A stretch of 64,000 nucleotides of DNA from an uncultured Acidobacteriota bacterium (GCA_902826605.1 CADEFM010000005.1:1-64000); one strand, 5' to 3'; positions 1 to 9,613 are shown, numbered from the stretch's first letter. A program made the numbers and translations. Notes: a model not told the origin generated them from the letters alone.

Positions 1-54
1 CGCGAGGGCGGCAAGACCGTCGGCGCCGGCACTGTTAGCGAGATCTTGGAGTAG
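1..54 (+). CDS. tuf: Elongation factor Tu, C-terminal fragment (window edge)
   Basis: The first 17 codons read [17 protein letters not shown] and then TAG. This is the conserved end of EF-Tu domain III, the GTPase that delivers aminoacyl-tRNA to the ribosome. The 5' part lies outside the window. The stop is only two bases before the rpsJ start, so tuf is very probably cotranscribed with the S10 operon, the usual str-S10 arrangement. Confidence 0.9.
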   Translation, partial: REGGKTVGAGTVSEILE

Positions 55-56
55 AT

Positions 57-386
57 GTGAGCACCTTAAGAGAACGCATTCGCATTCGCCTGAAGGCGTA
101 CGATCACCGGGTACTCGATCAATCCACCGGTGAGATCGTCGATACGGCCAAGCGCACCGGCGCGACGGTGGCGGGTCCCATCCCGCTGCCGACGGTCCGC
201 AATACTTACACAGTGCTGCGGTCGCCGCACGTCGACAAGAAAAGCCGGGAGCAGTTTGAGATTCGTACGCACAAGCGTTTGCTGGATATTCTTGAGCCGA
301 CTCAAGACACCGTGGATGCGTTGATGAAGCTGGATCTGCCAGCCGGTGTGGACGTGGAAATCAAAGCGTTCGGCAAGGGAAAGTAA
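57..386 (+). CDS. rpsJ: 30S ribosomal protein S10
   Basis: The 109-residue product begins with the S10 sequence [21 protein letters not shown] and carries the [17 protein letters not shown] loop that enters the 30S head near S3 and S14. S10 also works as the antitermination factor NusE. The start is GTG, because the ATG two bases earlier runs straight into TGA. It is a few residues longer than the usual 102-105. As first gene of the S10 cluster right after tuf, the assignment is secure. Confidence 0.97.
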   Translation: MSTLRERIRIRLKAYDHRVLDQSTGEIVDTAKRTGATVAGPIPLPTVRNTYTVLRSPHVDKKSREQFEIRTHKRLLDILEPTQDTVDALMKLDLPAGVDVEIKAFGKGK

Positions 387-431
387 GGGCGGGATCGTCC
401 TGCCCGCAGCGGAATTAAGTGGAGTGAAGCA

Positions 432-1067
432 ATGAGCCCAGGAATCCTAGGGAAAAAAATTGGGATGACGCAAGTCTTCCGGCCGGACGGCCAAGTGGTT
501 CCCGTCACGGTGCTGAAAGCGGGACCGTGCGTCGTGGTGCAGCGTAAGACGCCCGCCACGGACGGCTATGACGCGGTGCAGCTCGGCCTGATGGAATACG
601 TCAAGAAATCCAAGATTTCAAAGCCGCAGGCCGGACACATGAAGAAATCCGGCGCGGAAGGTGTGAAATTCCAGCGCGAGTTCCGTTTGGAGGGCATCGC
701 CAACGGCGACCTCAAAGCGGGAGACCGCGTGCTGGCCGAAGAATTCAAGCCTCTCGAAATGGTGGATGTCATCGGAATCAGCAAGGGTAAGGGTTTCGCG
801 GGCGTGGTGAAGCGCCATCATTTCCGCGGCGGCGACGCCACGCACGGTTCGATGTTCCACCGGGCGCCTGGCTCGATCGGCGCATCCAGCTTTCCCTCGC
901 GCGTGTTCCCCGGAACGCGCATGGGCGGCCAGATGGGGATGGCGCGCGTGACGGTGCGGAACCTGGAAATCGTGGAAGTGGACGCCGAGGATAACGTGAT
1001 CCTGGTGAAGGGCGCGGTTCCCGGACCCAACGGCGGATATGTCGTCGTGAGGAGGGCAAAGCGATAG
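432..1067 (+). CDS. rplC: 50S ribosomal protein L3
   Basis: The 211-residue protein opens with GILGKKIGMTQVF, the L3 signature, and has the basic loop KGFAGVVKRHHFRGGDATHG that reaches toward the peptidyl-transferase centre. L3 binds 23S rRNA directly and nucleates 50S assembly. Length is normal. A 45-base gap separates it from rpsJ and its stop is two bases before rplD. Confidence 0.97.
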   Translation: MSPGILGKKIGMTQVFRPDGQVVPVTVLKAGPCVVVQRKTPATDGYDAVQLGLMEYVKKSKISKPQAGHMKKSGAEGVKFQREFRLEGIANGDLKAGDRVLAEEFKPLEMVDVIGISKGKGFAGVVKRHHFRGGDATHGSMFHRAPGSIGASSFPSRVFPGTRMGGQMGMARVTVRNLEIVEVDAEDNVILVKGAVPGPNGGYVVVRRAKR

Positions 1068-1069
1068 CC

Positions 1070-1696
1070 ATGCCGAGCGTAGACATCATTGATTTAAGCA
1101 ACAAGAAAGTCGGGACCATCGATCTGGCCGACGCCGTGTTCGGTGCTCCTGTGAACGAGGATTTGCTCTACGAAGCCGTTCGTCATCATCTGGCGGGAAC
1201 GCGGCGCGGAACGGCGTCCACGAAGACACGCCATGAGGTCGCCGGTTCGGGTAAGAAGTTGTGGAAGCAGAAGGGCACGGGGCGGGCGCGTGTGGGTTCC
1301 ATCCGCAGTCCTCTGTGGCGGCATGGTGGCACCACGCACGGGCCACAGCCGCGCGATTATTCGTATCATCTGCCCCGTAAGATGCAGTTGGGAGCGTTGA
1401 AGAGCGCGCTTTCTGCAAAGCTGCGCGATGGGGAATTGCGCGTGGTTAGCCAGTTCTCGATCGCAGAAGCCAAGAGCAAAGTCATGCGCAAGACGCTCGA
1501 TGGGCTCGACGCCAAGCGCACCGTGTTGCTGGTGGACAACGGCGAGAATCGCAATTTGCAGCTCTCCAGCCGCAATTTGGAAGGCGTGAAGCTAGTGCCG
1601 AGCCGCGACGTGAACGTGTACGATCTGCTGGCGCACACCCAAGTATTGATGAGTGAAGCGGCGGCGAAGAAACTTTCGGAGGCGTTAGCGTCATGA
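1070..1696 (+). CDS. rplD: 50S ribosomal protein L4
   Basis: The 208-residue protein carries the L4 internal loop (GSGKKLWKQKGTGRARVGS, then WRHGGTTHGP), which lines the peptide exit tunnel and binds 23S rRNA. In enterobacteria L4 also represses its own operon; nothing visible here shows that control. The ATG of rplW overlaps the L4 stop (ATGA), indicating translational coupling. Confidence 0.97.
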   Translation: MPSVDIIDLSNKKVGTIDLADAVFGAPVNEDLLYEAVRHHLAGTRRGTASTKTRHEVAGSGKKLWKQKGTGRARVGSIRSPLWRHGGTTHGPQPRDYSYHLPRKMQLGALKSALSAKLRDGELRVVSQFSIAEAKSKVMRKTLDGLDAKRTVLLVDNGENRNLQLSSRNLEGVKLVPSRDVNVYDLLAHTQVLMSEAAAKKLSEALAS

Positions 1697-1980
1697 ACGT
1701 TTACGATGTGATCAAACGGCCGCTGGTGACCGAAAAAGGCGTTACCAAAAAAGATGCCGAGCGGACGTTGTGTTTCCAGGTGGCCGCCGATGCCAATAAG
1801 ACGGAGATCCGGCAGGCTGTGGAGACCGCGTTCAAAGTAAAAGTCGAAGAAGTGCGTACGTCTACCACGGCGGGCAAGTTGCGGCGGCGCGGGCGTTATT
1901 CCGGGTATCGTCCGGATTGGAAAAAGGCATGGGTTCGCCTCAAGGTTGGCCAGAAGATGCCGGAGTACGCGGAGATTTAG
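1693..1980 (+). CDS. rplW: 50S ribosomal protein L23
   Basis: The 95-residue protein starts MNVYDVIKRPLVTEKG, typical of L23, which sits at the tunnel exit and docks SRP and trigger factor. The basic hairpin loop GKLRRRGRYSGYRPDWKKAW is visible. Normal length; it overlaps the rplD stop by four bases. Confidence 0.97.
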   Translation: MNVYDVIKRPLVTEKGVTKKDAERTLCFQVAADANKTEIRQAVETAFKVKVEEVRTSTTAGKLRRRGRYSGYRPDWKKAWVRLKVGQKMPEYAEI

Positions 1981-1991
1981 GAGCTTGAGAC

Positions 1992-2822
1992 ATGCCGGTT
2001 AAAAGTTACAATCCGACCACGCCGACACGCCGCTTCCAAACGGTGATTTCGCGCGAGGACATCACCAAGCAAACGCCCGAAAAGCGGTTGGTGGTTGGGA
2101 AGCCCAAAACGGGTGGCCGCTCCTCCACGGGAAGAGTTTCTTCGCGATTCATTGGCGGCGGGCATAAGCAGTCTTACCGCATCATCGATTTCAAGCGCGA
2201 CAAGAAGGGCATCACCGCAGTGGTAGCTGCGATCGAGTACGATCCCAACCGCAGCGCGCGCATTGCACTTCTGCATTACGTGGACGGCGAGAAGCGCTAC
2301 ATTCTTGCTCCCGCAGGTCTGGCGGTAGGCCGCAAGGTTACCTCGGGGCCGGAAGCCGACATTCTGGTGGGCAATTCGCTGCCGTTGCGCAATATCCCGG
2401 CGGGCACCGTGGTTCACAACATCGAATTGAAGCCGGGCAAGGGCGGCCAGATGGCGCGCTCGGCCGGGACGCAGGCGCAGCTGGTTTCTAAAGAAAACGA
2501 CATTGCGCTGCTCAAGCTGCCATCGGGTGAAATCCGCAAAGTGGCGCTCGATTGCGCGGCTACCATCGGACAGGTTGGGAACGTCGAGCACGAAAACGTC
2601 AGCCTGGGCAAAGCTGGGCGCACGCGCTGGATGGGCAAGACGCCGCACAACCGCGGCGTGACGATGAACCCGGTCGATCACCCGCACGGTGGTGGCGAAG
2701 GCCGGACGTCTGGCGGTCGTCATCCGGTGACTCCGTGGGGCCAGCCGACGCGCGGTTTCAAGACGCGGAACAACAAGCGGACGGACAAATTTATTGTGAC
2801 GCGGAAAGCGAAAAAACGCTAA
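1992..2822 (+). CDS. rplB: 50S ribosomal protein L2
   Basis: The 276-residue protein has the L2 RNA-binding OB and SH3-like domains and the C-terminal motif [13 protein letters not shown], containing the His implicated in peptidyl-transferase function. L2 contacts 23S rRNA and helps subunit association. Its TAA shares bases with the rpsS ATG (TAATG). Full length, no anomalies. Confidence 0.98.
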   Translation: MPVKSYNPTTPTRRFQTVISREDITKQTPEKRLVVGKPKTGGRSSTGRVSSRFIGGGHKQSYRIIDFKRDKKGITAVVAAIEYDPNRSARIALLHYVDGEKRYILAPAGLAVGRKVTSGPEADILVGNSLPLRNIPAGTVVHNIELKPGKGGQMARSAGTQAQLVSKENDIALLKLPSGEIRKVALDCAATIGQVGNVEHENVSLGKAGRTRWMGKTPHNRGVTMNPVDHPHGGGEGRTSGGRHPVTPWGQPTRGFKTRNNKRTDKFIVTRKAKKR

Positions 2823-3112
2823 TGGGACGCTCATTGCATAAAGGACCGTTCGTGGACGGCCACCTGGCGAAAAAGGTGGAAGCCATGAACACCAAGAACG
2901 AGAAAAAAGTAGTGCGCACGTGGTCGCGCCGTTCGACGATCTTGCCGGAATTCATCGGCCATACGCTCGCGGTTCACAACGGCAGGAAGTTCATCCCTGT
3001 GTATGTGACTGAGAACATGGTGGGGCATAAGTTGGGTGAATTTTCGCCCACGCGGATCTTTAAGGGACATGCGGCCAAGGCTGCGGCGGAGAAGACGGCG
3101 AAGCCGGCATAA
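2822..3112 (+). CDS. rpsS: 30S ribosomal protein S19
   Basis: Starting at the ATG inside the rplB stop (TAATG), the 96-residue product reads [15 protein letters not shown], the canonical S19 N-terminus. The frame stays open upstream into rplB, but nothing there resembles S19, so the coupled start is chosen. S19 forms a complex with S13 in the 30S head and touches the A-site tRNA. The Ala/Lys-rich tail is ordinary. Confidence 0.96.
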   Translation: MGRSLHKGPFVDGHLAKKVEAMNTKNEKKVVRTWSRRSTILPEFIGHTLAVHNGRKFIPVYVTENMVGHKLGEFSPTRIFKGHAAKAAAEKTAKPA

Positions 3113-3130
3113 GGGCCAGCGAGGAACGAC

Positions 3131-3499
3131 ATGCAAGTCAAAGCAGAAGCCAGATATCTAAAAACTTCGCCGCAAAAAGCGCGGTTGGTGATCGACCTCA
3201 TTCGCGGCCAGAAGGCCGGCGACGCCATCAACATCCTGCGCGCGACCAACAAGCGCGTGTCGCCTTCGATCGAAAAGGTGCTGCGCTCGGCCATCGCCAA
3301 CGCGGAGAACCGCTCGAACGACGTGGACGTGGACAAGCTGTTCGTGACCGAGGCGTACGTGAATGAAGGGCCGCGCATGAAGCGTGTCCGGCCGGCGCCT
3401 ATGGGGCGAGCTTATCGTTATCAGCGGCGCTCGGCGCACATTATCGTCAAAGTCGGTGACGCGAAGGCTGGGTCCACAGGAACCGGAGGCAAAAAATAA
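3131..3499 (+). CDS. rplV: 50S ribosomal protein L22
   Basis: The 122-residue protein shows the L22 core KTSPQKARLVIDLIRGQ and the tunnel-lining hairpin region ending in KRVRPAPMGRAYRYQRRSAH. This hairpin with L4 forms the exit-tunnel constriction where macrolide resistance mutations arise in other bacteria. rpsC begins on the base after its stop codon. Confidence 0.97.
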   Translation: MQVKAEARYLKTSPQKARLVIDLIRGQKAGDAINILRATNKRVSPSIEKVLRSAIANAENRSNDVDVDKLFVTEAYVNEGPRMKRVRPAPMGRAYRYQRRSAHIIVKVGDAKAGSTGTGGKK

Positions 3500-4438
3500 A
3501 TGGGTCAAAAAACTCATCCGTATGGATTCCGGCTGGGCGTCACGAAAACGTGGCGTTCGCGATGGTTCGCCAAGCAGGATTACGCCAAGCTTCTGCGCGA
3601 AGACCTGGAGTTGAAGGAGTCGCTGAAGGATCGGCTGAAGGCCGCAGGTATCAGCTCCGTTGAGGTGGATCGTCCGGGCAACAAGCTGCGCATCACCATT
3701 CAGACCTCGCGTCCGGGTATCATCATCGGTCGCAAGGGCGCGGAAATCGAAAAGCTGAAGAGCGATCTGGCCAAGAAGACCAAGCGCGAAGTTTTTATCG
3801 ATATTCAGGAAGTGCACAAACCGGAACTCGATGCCCAACTGGTGAGCGAGTCGATCGCATTGCAGCTTGAAAAACGCGTGGCGTTCCGGCGGGCGATGCG
3901 CAAGGCTGTGGATTCGGCGTTGCGTTTTGGTTGCAAGGGAATCAAGGTTCGCGTCTCTGGGCGCTTGAACGGCGCTGAAATCGCGCGCACCGAATGGTAT
4001 CTGCAGGGGCAGCTTCCGCTGCACACTCTGCGTGCGGATATCGATTACGGATTTACGGAAGCCCACACCACTTACGGCGTCATCGGCGTGAAGTGCTGGG
4101 TTTATAAAGGCGAAATTCTACCTGGTGGACTGCGCCGCAGTCCGCGCAATGAACCCGAGCCCCGCCGCGCACCGCGCGACCGCCGCGAGCGGGGGCCGGA
4201 ACGCGGAGACCGGGGCGATCGTGGTCCGCGCGGGCCGCGTCCGGAATACGGCGCTGTGCAGGCTCCGCCGGCTGAACGTGCACCTGCGCCGATTCTGCCT
4301 CCCATGGCGGCTCCGGCTGCTCCCACCTGGAAGCAGGACGCGTCGGCAGAAGCCGCGCCAGAGAAGCCCGTTTCCGATCAACAGTTCGACAAACAGCAGG
4401 CCGAAAAGCAAGATGACAAGCAAGGGGGCAACGAGTAA
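3500..4438 (+). CDS. rpsC: 30S ribosomal protein S3 with long low-complexity tail
   Basis: Residues 1-210 are a standard S3: [20 protein letters not shown] start, a type-II KH domain with GRKG ([13 protein letters not shown]) and the C-terminal [14 protein letters not shown] domain. S3 helps form the mRNA entry channel. The protein is 312 residues while most S3 are 210-240. The extra ~100 residues are an Arg/Asp/Gly-rich stretch, then Ala/Pro-rich, then Gln/Lys/Asp-rich ending in QGGNE, predicted disordered. The base composition resembles its neighbours, so this is a lineage-specific extension rather than a fusion. Confidence 0.97.
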   Translation: MGQKTHPYGFRLGVTKTWRSRWFAKQDYAKLLREDLELKESLKDRLKAAGISSVEVDRPGNKLRITIQTSRPGIIIGRKGAEIEKLKSDLAKKTKREVFIDIQEVHKPELDAQLVSESIALQLEKRVAFRRAMRKAVDSALRFGCKGIKVRVSGRLNGAEIARTEWYLQGQLPLHTLRADIDYGFTEAHTTYGVIGVKCWVYKGEILPGGLRRSPRNEPEPRRAPRDRRERGPERGDRGDRGPRGPRPEYGAVQAPPAERAPAPILPPMAAPAAPTWKQDASAEAAPEKPVSDQQFDKQQAEKQDDKQGGNE

Positions 4439-4441
4439 TCC

Positions 4442-4858
4442 ATGTTGATGCCCAAGAAAGTTAAGTACCGCAAGCAGCAGCGTGGACGCATGACCGGAAA
4501 GGCCTGGCGCGGGTCATCGCTCGCGTTCGGCGATTTCGGGCTCAAGGTGCTGGAGTGCGGGTGGATCACGGATCGCCAGATTGAAGCGGCTCGCGTTGCG
4601 ATGACGCGGTCGATCAAGCGCGGCGGCAAGGTGTGGATTCGCTTGTTCCCGGATAAACCGATCACCAAGAAGCCCGCTGAAACCCGTATGGGAAAAGGCA
4701 AGGGCGCGCCGGATCAGTGGGTCTGCGTGGTGCGTCCCGGCAAAATCCTGTTTGAGATGGAAGGCGTGACCAAGGACATCGCGGCGGCCGCCATGCGTTT
4801 GGCCGCGGCCAAACTGCCGCTGCCGACCAAACTGGTGACCCGCGAGGGCGTGGAGTAA
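4442..4858 (+). CDS. rplP: 50S ribosomal protein L16
   Basis: The 138-residue protein begins [17 protein letters not shown], the typical L16 N-terminus, so the first of two nearby ATGs is kept. The conserved [23 protein letters not shown] segment positions tRNA at the A and P sites. Full length. It starts three bases after rpsC and is followed by rpmC after three bases. Confidence 0.97.
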   Translation: MLMPKKVKYRKQQRGRMTGKAWRGSSLAFGDFGLKVLECGWITDRQIEAARVAMTRSIKRGGKVWIRLFPDKPITKKPAETRMGKGKGAPDQWVCVVRPGKILFEMEGVTKDIAAAAMRLAAAKLPLPTKLVTREGVE

Positions 4859-4861
4859 CCC

Positions 4862-5116
4862 ATGGCGAACAAGCACATGAACAAGATCACGGCTCTCGAC
4901 TCGGCCGAAATGGCCAAGCAGTTGGGCGAGAGCAAGGAGCAGATGTTCCGCATCCGCTTCCAGATGTCGCTGGGGCAGGCCGACGGACTGAAGAAGCTGC
5001 GGCAGTTGCGCAAGGATCGCGCGCGGATGTTGACGCTGGAGCGGCAGCGTGCAATGGGCTCGGCGGCGCCGGCGGCGGCAGCTCCGGTCAAGAAAACTCG
5101 TAAAGGCAAGAAGTGA
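4862..5116 (+). CDS. rpmC: 50S ribosomal protein L29
   Basis: The 84-residue product has the L29 two-helix core (LGESKEQMFRIRFQMSLGQ, then LRQLRKDRARMLTLERQR), a protein at the tunnel exit beside L23. It is longer than the usual 60-70 residues because of a short N-terminal extension and an Ala/Lys tail. The stop overlaps the GTG start of rpsQ. Confidence 0.95.
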   Translation: MANKHMNKITALDSAEMAKQLGESKEQMFRIRFQMSLGQADGLKKLRQLRKDRARMLTLERQRAMGSAAPAAAAPVKKTRKGKK

Positions 5117-5463
5117 GCGCCATGGCGGAAACCAAAAAAGCGAATAAGCAGGAAAAGATCGGCTCCGTAATCGCCAACAAGATGGCGAAGACGATTGTGG
5201 TGGAAGTCACGCGGCGCACTTCGCATCCGCTGTATAAGCGGATCGTCACGCAGCGCAAGAAGTTTTACGCGCACGACGAAGCAGAGGCCGCCAATGTGGG
5301 CGACGTGGTGCGCATCGTGGAATGCCGCCCGATGAGCAAGCTGAAACGCTGGCAGCTGGGCGAAGTGATTCGTAAAGCCGTGCAGGTGACCACCGATCTG
5401 AGTTCCATCGGTATTCAGACGGGGCCGGAGAAGCGGGTCTCGAAGAAGAAGGGGAAGCGGTAG
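5113..5463 (+). CDS. rpsQ: 30S ribosomal protein S17
   Basis: The product has the S17 OB fold with IGSVIANKMAKTIVVEV and the hallmark DVVRIVECRPMSKLKRW. S17 is a primary 16S rRNA binder. The GTG at 5113 overlaps the rpmC stop (GTGA) and follows AAAGG by seven bases, so it is preferred; an ATG at 5122 would drop three residues. At 116 residues it exceeds the usual 80-90 through a C-terminal extension ending in a lysine-rich patch. Confidence 0.95.
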   Translation: MSAMAETKKANKQEKIGSVIANKMAKTIVVEVTRRTSHPLYKRIVTQRKKFYAHDEAEAANVGDVVRIVECRPMSKLKRWQLGEVIRKAVQVTTDLSSIGIQTGPEKRVSKKKGKR

Positions 5464-5500
5464 CGGAGCTCGCGGCGTCGCGTAGCCAGGAGAACAATTT

Positions 5501-5869
5501 ATGATCGGGATGCGAACAATTCTCGAGGTAGCCGATAACAGCGGAGCGCGCAGGCTGCAATGCATCCTGCCCCGCGGCGGCGACCTGGGTTTGCGCGCGG
5601 GATTGGGCGATATCATCACGGCGAGCGTGAAGGAAGCCGCGCCGGATTCCGCCATAAAGAAAGGCAAAGTGGTGCGCTGCGTGGTAGTGCGTCTGCGCAA
5701 GGAAACGCGCCGCAAAGACGGCACCTACATCCGGTTTGACACGAACGCGGCGGTGCTCATCAGCGATATCGGGGAGCCAGTAGGGACGCGCGTGTTCGGC
5801 CCGGTGGCCCGCGAACTTCGCGACAAGCGTTTTATGAAGATTGTTTCGCTCGCGCCGGAGGTTATATAA
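5501..5869 (+). CDS. rplN: 50S ribosomal protein L14
   Basis: The 122-residue protein starts [20 protein letters not shown] and contains [10 protein letters not shown], both diagnostic of L14, which forms an intersubunit bridge with 16S rRNA helix 14 and binds the silencing factor RsfS. AGGAG lies about seven bases before the ATG. Length exact for the family. Confidence 0.97.
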   Translation: MIGMRTILEVADNSGARRLQCILPRGGDLGLRAGLGDIITASVKEAAPDSAIKKGKVVRCVVVRLRKETRRKDGTYIRFDTNAAVLISDIGEPVGTRVFGPVARELRDKRFMKIVSLAPEVI

Positions 5870-5873
5870 CTCC

Positions 5874-6242
5874 ATGCCAAGAAGAATTCCACCGCGCCAT
5901 CAGAACAAGCCGCGCGTAAGAATCAAAGTCAAGATCCGGAAAGAAGACACCGTGAAGGTGATCGCTGGGAAAGATAAGGGCAAGACCGGCCGGGTTCTCC
6001 AGGTGGACGCGGAAAAGGGCCGGGTGCTGGTGGAGGGCGTCGGCATGATCAAGCGCCACACGCGGCCCAATCCGCAGCGGCAGGTCAAGGGCGGGATCGC
6101 GGAGCGGGAAAGTTCCATCGCGATTTCGAATGTGCAGGTGGTTACTTCGGGCGGCGTGGCAACGCGCGTGGGGTATCGCATGGAAGGCAACCGGCGCGTG
6201 CGCTTTGCCAAAAAGGGCGGCGAAATTCTCGATAAGAAGTAG
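5874..6242 (+). CDS. rplX: 50S ribosomal protein L24
   Basis: The KOW motif ([20 protein letters not shown]) and the [11 protein letters not shown] segment identify L24, an early 50S assembly initiator near the tunnel exit. The ATG at 5874, four bases after rplN, gives 122 residues. A basic N-terminal extension of about 20 residues precedes the KOW fold; the frame is open further upstream but that part lies inside rplN and is unlike L24. Confidence 0.95.
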   Translation: MPRRIPPRHQNKPRVRIKVKIRKEDTVKVIAGKDKGKTGRVLQVDAEKGRVLVEGVGMIKRHTRPNPQRQVKGGIAERESSIAISNVQVVTSGGVATRVGYRMEGNRRVRFAKKGGEILDKK

Positions 6243-6243
6243 G

Positions 6244-6795
6244 ATGAGCGATATGGCGGCACGGCTTAAAGAACAATATTTGAAAGAAACAGTTCCGGCA
6301 ATGACCAAGGAGTTCGGTTACACGAACCGCATGGCCGTGCCGAAGATCGAAAAAATTTCACTCAACGTGGGCATGGGCGAAGCGACGCAGAACTCCAAGC
6401 TCATTGATGGCGCAGTGACGGAACTGACGGCGATCGCCGGACAAAAGCCGGTGATCACCAAGGCGCGCAAATCGATCGCTGCGTTCAAGCTGCGCGAGAA
6501 CATGCCAATCGGCTGCGCGGTGACGCTGCGGGGAGACCGCATGTACGAATTCCTGGACCGTCTGGTGAATGTTGCGCTGCCGCGCGTGCGCGATTTTCGC
6601 GGCGTGCCGTCGAAATCTTTCGATGGCCGCGGCAACTACACGCTGGGCCTGAAGGATCAGTTGATTTTCCCGGAGATCGACTACAACAAAGTCGAGAAAA
6701 CGAAGGGTATGAATATCTGCATCACCACCACGGCCCGGACCGACGCCGAAGGTCTGGCGCTGTTGAAGCAACTCGGCATGCCGTTCAGCAAGTAG
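6244..6795 (+). CDS. rplE: 50S ribosomal protein L5
   Basis: From the ATG at 6244, two bases after the rplX stop, the 183-residue product reads [20 protein letters not shown] and contains [16 protein letters not shown] and the [20 protein letters not shown] block of L5. L5 binds 5S rRNA and contacts the P-site tRNA and S13 across the subunit interface. Normal length. Confidence 0.97.
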   Translation: MSDMAARLKEQYLKETVPAMTKEFGYTNRMAVPKIEKISLNVGMGEATQNSKLIDGAVTELTAIAGQKPVITKARKSIAAFKLRENMPIGCAVTLRGDRMYEFLDRLVNVALPRVRDFRGVPSKSFDGRGNYTLGLKDQLIFPEIDYNKVEKTKGMNICITTTARTDAEGLALLKQLGMPFSK

Positions 6796-6810
6796 GGCAA
6801 TAAGGAATTC

Positions 6811-7020
6811 ATGGCGACCACTGCAAAAATCGCAAGAGACGAAAAGCTGGCCATAGCCAAGGCGGCTGGGACACCCAAGCTGCGCTGTCGGCATCGCAAC
6901 CGCTGCTTCCGCTGCGGGCGGCCGCGCGGATTTCTGCGCAAGTTCAAGCTGTGCCGGATCTGTTTCCGCGCGCTGGCGCTGGCCGGGGAAGTGCCCGGCG
7001 TGACGAAGGCGTCATGGTAG
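6811..7020 (+). CDS. rpsN: 30S ribosomal protein S14, zinc-binding type Z
   Basis: The 69-residue protein has the short S14 form with zinc ligands C32-x2-C35 and C48-x2-C51 ([17 protein letters not shown]) and the terminal GVTKASW. This is the zinc-containing paralogue type rather than the 89-101 residue zinc-free version. It is slightly longer than the usual 61 through an N-terminal extension. Located between L5 and S8 as in most bacteria. Confidence 0.96.
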   Translation: MATTAKIARDEKLAIAKAAGTPKLRCRHRNRCFRCGRPRGFLRKFKLCRICFRALALAGEVPGVTKASW

Positions 7021-7050
7021 AGGCACGGTGATAAGGAGGACCGACAACGA

Positions 7051-7449
7051 ATGACGACATCCGATCCCATCGCCGATATGCTGACCCGGGTCCGCAACGC
7101 GCTCTCGGCGCGCCACCCGAAGGTGGACGTGCCTGCGTCCCGGCTCAAGGCGGACATCGCGAAAATTTTGAAAGACGAAGGCTACATTGCGAACTTCAAG
7201 CTCACCGAAGAGGGTACGCACAAGTCTATCCGTATTTATTTGAAATACACGCCCGGCAACGTGCCGGTGATTTCGCGAATTGAACGTGTCTCGCGCCCCG
7301 GCTGCCGGGTTTATGTCGGATCTAAGCGCGTGCCTCGCGTGCTGGGCGGGCTGGGAATTAATATTTTGACTACGCCACGTGGCGTCATGACCGGGGCGGC
7401 CGCGCGCAAGGAAGGCGTGGGCGGCGAAGTACTTTGCCACGTCTACTAG
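7051..7449 (+). CDS. rpsH: 30S ribosomal protein S8
   Basis: The 132-residue protein starts [17 protein letters not shown] and ends with the S8 RNA-binding block [16 protein letters not shown] followed by [10 protein letters not shown]8 organises the central domain of 16S rRNA and in E. coli represses the spc operon. A strong AAGGAGG lies about 13 bases upstream of the ATG. Confidence 0.97.
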   Translation: MTTSDPIADMLTRVRNALSARHPKVDVPASRLKADIAKILKDEGYIANFKLTEEGTHKSIRIYLKYTPGNVPVISRIERVSRPGCRVYVGSKRVPRVLGGLGINILTTPRGVMTGAAARKEGVGGEVLCHVY

Positions 7450-7471
7450 GGGCTTGCAGGAGAACGAAGTT

Positions 7472-8023
7472 ATGTCACGAGTTGGAAAAAAACTGCTGCC
7501 GTTGCCGAAGGGCGTGAAAATCACGGCTGGTGCGGAACTGTTGGTGGAAGGACCCAAGGGCAAGCAAACGGTTCCCATGCCTCCCGGCATTACCTTCACG
7601 CAGAAAGACGGCGTCTTGGAATTTCAGCGCGATGGCCAGGATAAAGCCGCGCTGCATGGGCTGACGCGCGCGCTGGCTGCGAATGCCGTGCAAGGCGTAT
7701 CCACCGGTTTCACGCGCGAATTACAGTTGTTCGGCGTCGGATACAAATGCGACGTCAAAGGCCGCATCGTTACGTTTACCTTGGGGTATTCGCACCCCAT
7801 CGAGTTTTATCTGCCCGATGGCATCGATATGCGCATCGATAAACCAGCCAATAACCTGACGCCGCTGATTCTCACCGGAGGCGACAAGCAGGCGCTGGGA
7901 CAGGTGGCGGCGAAGATGCGCGCGCTGCGGCCTCCGGATCCGTACAAGAACAAGGGCATTCGCTACGCGGGCGAGGCGCTGCGCAAGAAGGCCGGCAAGA
8001 CTGGTGCGAGCGCAGGGAAATAG
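7472..8023 (+). CDS. rplF: 50S ribosomal protein L6
   Basis: The ATG at 7472 gives [17 protein letters not shown], the invariant L6 start, and follows AGGAGA by nine bases; an upstream in-frame ATG at 7454 adds an unconserved leader. The 183-residue protein has the duplicated L6 fold and the C-terminal [19 protein letters not shown] motif that reaches the factor-binding site near the sarcin-ricin loop. Confidence 0.97.
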   Translation: MSRVGKKLLPLPKGVKITAGAELLVEGPKGKQTVPMPPGITFTQKDGVLEFQRDGQDKAALHGLTRALAANAVQGVSTGFTRELQLFGVGYKCDVKGRIVTFTLGYSHPIEFYLPDGIDMRIDKPANNLTPLILTGGDKQALGQVAAKMRALRPPDPYKNKGIRYAGEALRKKAGKTGASAGK

Positions 8024-8044
8024 GGAAAGGACCGCAATTCAAGC

Positions 8045-8404
8045 ATGGCACGCGATTCTAAAAATCAAATCCGAGTGCGCATCCACGCGCGCATCCGCCG
8101 CCGCTTAAGCGGCACCGAGGCGCGTCCCCGCCTGGCTGTGTTCCGCAGCGTGAAGCATATCTACGCGCAGGTGATCGATGACGGCAAGAGCCACACGGTA
8201 GTGTCCGCGTCGTCAACGGAAAAGACGGCGGGCGTCGGCACGGGCGGGAACCTGGCGGGCGCCAAAGCCATCGGCAAACTGGTCGCCGAGCGCGCCCAGG
8301 GTAAAGGCATCAAAGCGGTGGTGTTCGATCGCGGCGGCTACCAATATCATGGCCGGATCAAGGCGCTGGCGGAAGCCGCGCGCGAAGCCGGACTGGAGTT
8401 TTAA
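8045..8404 (+). CDS. rplR: 50S ribosomal protein L18
   Basis: The 119-residue product has [20 protein letters not shown] and the [19 protein letters not shown] block that defines L18, a 5S rRNA-binding protein of the central protuberance. Length normal; rpsE follows after three bases. Confidence 0.97.
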   Translation: MARDSKNQIRVRIHARIRRRLSGTEARPRLAVFRSVKHIYAQVIDDGKSHTVVSASSTEKTAGVGTGGNLAGAKAIGKLVAERAQGKGIKAVVFDRGGYQYHGRIKALAEAAREAGLEF

Positions 8405-8407
8405 CGC

Positions 8408-8920
8408 ATGGCAATCATTCAAAAGCGCATCGACCCGAACACCCTGAACCTCAAAGAGCAGGTGGTGTCCATCAACCGCGTCACCAAGGTGGTGAAGGGC
8501 GGTAAGAATATGAGCTTCTCGGCATTGGTCGTGGTGGGCGACCCGGGGGCCAAGATTGTGGGCTTCGGCACCGGTAAAGCCAAGGAAGTTCCAGCGGCCA
8601 TCAAGAAAGGGATTGAGGCGGCCAAGAAGAATCTGCACAAGATCAACGTTCTGGCCACCACCATTCAGCACACGGTGATGGGGGAGTTTGGGAGTGGACG
8701 CGTATTGCTCAAGCCCGCTCCGGCCGGAACCGGCGTGATCGCCGGCGGCCCCGTGCGCGCCGTGATTCAGGCAGTCGGGATTCCCAACGTGCTCACCAAG
8801 TCCATCGGTTCCCGCAATCCGCATAACGTCGTAAAGGCGACCATCGATGCGCTGGAACAGTTGCGGGACCGCGCCACCGTCGCCGATCTGCGCGGAGTGG
8901 CGCTCGAGAAGGTAAGTTAA
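8408..8920 (+). CDS. rpsE: 30S ribosomal protein S5
   Basis: The 170-residue protein carries the N-terminal double-stranded-RNA-binding-like domain ([31 protein letters not shown]) and the C-terminal [13 protein letters not shown] and [12 protein letters not shown] motifs. S5 sits at the mRNA entry and is the site of spectinomycin and ram mutations elsewhere. No anomalies. Confidence 0.97.
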   Translation: MAIIQKRIDPNTLNLKEQVVSINRVTKVVKGGKNMSFSALVVVGDPGAKIVGFGTGKAKEVPAAIKKGIEAAKKNLHKINVLATTIQHTVMGEFGSGRVLLKPAPAGTGVIAGGPVRAVIQAVGIPNVLTKSIGSRNPHNVVKATIDALEQLRDRATVADLRGVALEKVS

Positions 8921-8921
8921 T

Positions 8922-9125
8922 ATGGCGGCCAAAGCAGCAGCGAAAACGAAGATGATCGGGATCAAGTTGATCCGCAGCACCATCTGTACGCCGGAGAAGC
9001 ATAAAGTGATCGTCCGCGCGCTCGGCTTGAAGAAGATGAATCGCATTGTGCAGCGTCCCGACACACCAGGCTTCCGCGGCATGGTCAAGAAGATTCCGCA
9101 CTTGCTCGAAATTGTGGAGAATTAA
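8922..9125 (+). CDS. rpmD: 50S ribosomal protein L30
   Basis: The 67-residue protein contains IKLIRSTICTPEKHKVIVRALGL and ends in GMVKKIPHLLEIVE, the bacterial L30 pattern. L30 binds 23S rRNA domain II. It starts one base after the rpsE stop. A short Ala/Lys leader precedes the conserved core. Confidence 0.95.
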   Translation: MAAKAAAKTKMIGIKLIRSTICTPEKHKVIVRALGLKKMNRIVQRPDTPGFRGMVKKIPHLLEIVEN

Positions 9126-9132
9126 CGTCCAA

Positions 9133-9591
9133 ATGAACCTCAGCCAACTCCGGCCCCCCAAGGGGCAAAAGCAAAAGAAACGACGCCTCGGCCAGGGCAT
9201 GGGGACCGGGCGCGGAAAGTTTTCAGGACGCGGCGCCAAGGGCGCCAAGTCCATCTCGGGCTACTCCAGAATGCGCGGATTTGAAGGCGGCCAGATGCCG
9301 CTGCACCGCCGTCTGCCCAAGCGCGGGTTCACCAATATCTTTGGCAGGGAATACGCCATCGTTAACGTCAGCACTCTGGAGGCGCTGGAAGGCGATTCTT
9401 TCGATCCACAGTCGCTCCTTGCGTTGCGCGTCATTTCTAAACTCAAAGATGGATTGAAAGTCTTAGGCACGGGTGATTTGAAACGTAAGATCACCGTGAA
9501 GGCGCATTTGTTTTCGAAATCGGCGCTTGAGAAAATTCAGGCCGCCGGGGGCAACGCGGAAGTAATCGCAAGAAAAAGCGGCGGAGCGTAG
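9133..9591 (+). CDS. rplO: 50S ribosomal protein L15
   Basis: The ATG at 9133, seven bases after rpmD, gives a 152-residue L15 starting MNLSQLRPPKGQKQKKRRLG with the Gly/Arg-rich GMGTGRGKFSGRGAKGAKS stretch and the FEGGQMPLHRRLPKRGF motif. L15 is a late 50S assembly protein that threads an extended tail into 23S rRNA. The frame is open upstream inside rpmD but is not conserved there. Confidence 0.96.
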   Translation: MNLSQLRPPKGQKQKKRRLGQGMGTGRGKFSGRGAKGAKSISGYSRMRGFEGGQMPLHRRLPKRGFTNIFGREYAIVNVSTLEALEGDSFDPQSLLALRVISKLKDGLKVLGTGDLKRKITVKAHLFSKSALEKIQAAGGNAEVIARKSGGA

Positions 9592-9613
9592 ATTGTTTAC
9601 GGGGAGATAGGCC

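Noticed and set aside
1977..2834. Long open frame antisense to rplB (285 codons)
   Set aside because: It overlaps the whole of rplB, has His/Arg-rich composition and no recognisable domain; a shadow of high-GC coding sequence.
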